6,566 nucleotides of DNA, from the NCBI GenBank assembly GCA_021785795.1, contig JAJYEK010000196.1:1-6566 (forward strand). Direction: 5' to 3'. Each line of letters opens with the position of its first letter. Within the stretch, counting starts at the first letter, position 1. This document shows positions 5,133 through 6,566 of this stretch, piece after piece. A program made the translations under genes and the position numbers. Source of the stretch: Pseudomonadota bacterium (GTDB lineage Bacteria; Pseudomonadota; Gammaproteobacteria; Acidiferrobacterales; UBA6901). The notes below the pieces were generated by a model. That model saw nothing but the letters and a program-made list of their open reading frames with translations, did not search any database and had not been told where the DNA came from.

Positions 5133-6542
5133 TCAGAACGGCAGTGAAAGCCCGGGCCGTACCTGGTTAATCAAAGCCCTGAAGTCGTCCTGGATGCGGT
5201 TTAGCGCGGCAACGCTGTCGGCCTCGAACCGCAGCACGAGGACCGGGGTTGTGTTGGAGGCACGCACAAGACCGAAGCCGTCACGATAGTCGACGCGCAG
5301 CCCGTCGAGCGTGGTCACCCGCGATCCCGGAAACCGTGCGCGCTCCATCAGCTCCCTCACTACGACGTAGTGCTCGCCCTCGCCCAGCTTGATGTGCAGC
5401 TCCGGAGTATTGAAAGTGTCCGGCAGAGACCCGAAGATCTCCGCCGGCGGGCGCGGATCGCGTGACAGCAGCTCCAGCAGCCGTGCAGCCGCGTACAGCC
5501 CGTCGTCGAAACCGTACCAGCGCTCCTTGAAAAAGATATGGCCGCTCATTTCACCGGCCAGCAGTGCGCCAGTTTCCCGGAGTTTGGCCTTGATGAAGGA
5601 ATGTCCGGTCTTCCATAACAGCGGCCGTCCGCCGGCCTCGCGTATGGCTGCCTCGAGGGTACGCGAAGATTTGACGTCGTAGATGATCTCGGCACCCGGA
5701 TTACGCGACAGCACGTCGCGCGCGAACAGGATCATCTGCCGGTCCGGCCAGATGATCGAACCGTCCGGTGATACCACGCCAAGGCGGTCTCCATCGCCGT
5801 CAAAGGCGAGGCCCACGTCGATGGTGCCGCTGGTCACCGCGCTGATCAGGTCTGCCAGGTTCTGTGGTTGGCTCGGATCAGGGTGATGGTTCGGAAAGCG
5901 GCCATCGACATCGCAGTAAAGTTCGCGCACCTCGCACCCCAGGCGACGGGCAAGCTCCGGAGCAAGTTCGCCGGCGACGCCGTTGCCGCAGTCGATGATG
6001 ATGCGCAGTCTGCGTTCGAGCCTGACATCGGAGGTGATGCGCTGGAGATAGGCTTCGCGCACATCCGACTGCCTGAGCGTGCCGTGGCCAGACGAGAGAT
6101 CGCCCTCCACCAGCCGGCGGCGGAGATCCTGTATCGCCGCGCCCGAGAGCGTTTCGCCCCCGAGAACGATCTTGAGGCCGTTGTACTCGGGCGGGTTGTG
6201 GCTGCCCGTCACCATTACGCCCGAGTGTGTTCCGAGGTGATGCGTGGTGAAATACAGTACCGGTGTCGGAACTCTGCCGACGTCCACGACGTCGCAGCCG
6301 GTTGCGACGAGGCCGTGTGCCAGGGCCTGCGCCAGGTCCGGACCTGAAAGCCGGCCATCGCGCGCCACGGCAACTTGCCGGGTACCGCGTGCCAGCGCCT
6401 CGCTTCCGATCGCCCGGCCGATCTGTTCGGTGATCGCGGGCGTAAGGGTCTTTCCGACTATGCCGCGGATATCATAGGCCTTGAAGATTTCTGCCGGGAG
6501 CTGGCCGGGCAGCGCCGGTGCGGGCGGGCGGGATTCGGACAT
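5133..6542 (-). CDS. algC: Phosphomannomutase/phosphoglucomutase (AlgC-type alpha-D-phosphohexomutase)
   Basis: Interconverts hexose 1-phosphate and 6-phosphate (mannose or glucose) via a phosphoserine enzyme, supplying GDP-mannose and UDP-glucose routes for lipopolysaccharide, exopolysaccharide and storage sugars; cytoplasmic. The 469 residues are close to Pseudomonas AlgC (463). Domain 1 begins FKAYDIRGIVG at 20-30 and contains the catalytic TGSHNP at 112-117 with phosphoserine S114. Domain 2 starts near 180 (IIIDCGNGVAG) and holds the Mg-binding DGDGDR at 248-253. Domain 3 has the sugar-specificity loop GEMSGH at 330-335, and domain 4 the phosphate-binding RASNTTP at 427-433. Every key residue is present. 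The ATG at 6542 is preceded by a weak AGAGAAA. No intact partner lies downstream, so it is likely the end of its transcript. The split between mannose and glucose substrates cannot be decided from sequence. Confidence 0.96.
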   Translation of the reverse strand: MSESRPPAPALPGQLPAEIFKAYDIRGIVGKTLTPAITEQIGRAIGSEALARGTRQVAVARDGRLSGPDLAQALAHGLVATGCDVVDVGRVPTPVLYFTTHHLGTHSGVMVTGSHNPPEYNGLKIVLGGETLSGAAIQDLRRRLVEGDLSSGHGTLRQSDVREAYLQRITSDVRLERRLRIIIDCGNGVAGELAPELARRLGCEVRELYCDVDGRFPNHHPDPSQPQNLADLISAVTSGTIDVGLAFDGDGDRLGVVSPDGSIIWPDRQMILFARDVLSRNPGAEIIYDVKSSRTLEAAIREAGGRPLLWKTGHSFIKAKLRETGALLAGEMSGHIFFKERWYGFDDGLYAAARLLELLSRDPRPPAEIFGSLPDTFNTPELHIKLGEGEHYVVVRELMERARFPGSRVTTLDGLRVDYRDGFGLVRASNTTPVLVLRFEADSVAALNRIQDDFRALINQVRPGLSLPF

Positions 6543-6566
6543 GGCTTTCTCTGCTCGGATGCGTTT

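Noticed and set aside
1..6566. tRNA, rRNA, CRISPR array, insertion sequence, phage or toxin-antitoxin elements
   Set aside because: I looked for regularly spaced repeats, transposase or integrase motifs, tRNA-like cloverleaf signals and paired small toxin genes and saw none.

Overview
The window is high-GC (by eye a little above 60%), tightly packed bacterial DNA. The gene families suggest a gamma- or betaproteobacterium, probably one with a sulfur-oxidising or thiosulfate-handling lifestyle. This rests on an ApbC/Mrp-dcd gene order familiar from those classes, an AlgC-type phosphohexomutase, and a YeeE/YedE plus DsrE sulfur cassette. Taxonomy is inferred and was not tested by a search.

Layout. 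On the plus strand, 2-976 is the 3' part of an Mrp/ApbC iron-sulfur carrier ATPase (its N-terminus lies outside the window), and 1055-1621 is dCTP deaminase (dcd). A short convergent gap leads to a minus-strand cluster read from right to left: 4203-3298 (Cys-containing N-terminus + ankyrin repeats + ACT domain), 3301-2675 and 2678-2253 (the two halves of a YeeE/YedE-type thiosulfate transporter), and 2104-1673 (exported DsrE-like protein). The first three overlap through ATGA junctions, so they are almost certainly co-translated. The fourth follows after 148 bases.

Upstream of the cluster is about 400 bases with no convincing gene but a good sigma-54-like -24/-12 element (4291-4276), a flanking direct repeat and an 11-bp inverted repeat. 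Next comes a possible 80-residue minus-strand protein of unknown function (4847-4605) with a strong ribosome binding site, preceded by a repeat-dense region. The right end (6542-5133, minus) is a complete phosphomannomutase/phosphoglucomutase, unrelated in pathway to the sulfur cluster.

How the genes may work together: the YeeE-like pair would move thiosulfate or a related sulfur species through the inner membrane. The DsrE-like protein would act outside the membrane as a sulfur or thiol partner. The ankyrin-ACT protein, encoded first and coupled to the transporter, is the unusual part: its last ~85 residues look like the regulatory ACT domain of homoserine dehydrogenase, suggesting a ligand-sensing or scaffold role. 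That role is inference. This cluster is the best candidate in the window for something not yet described.
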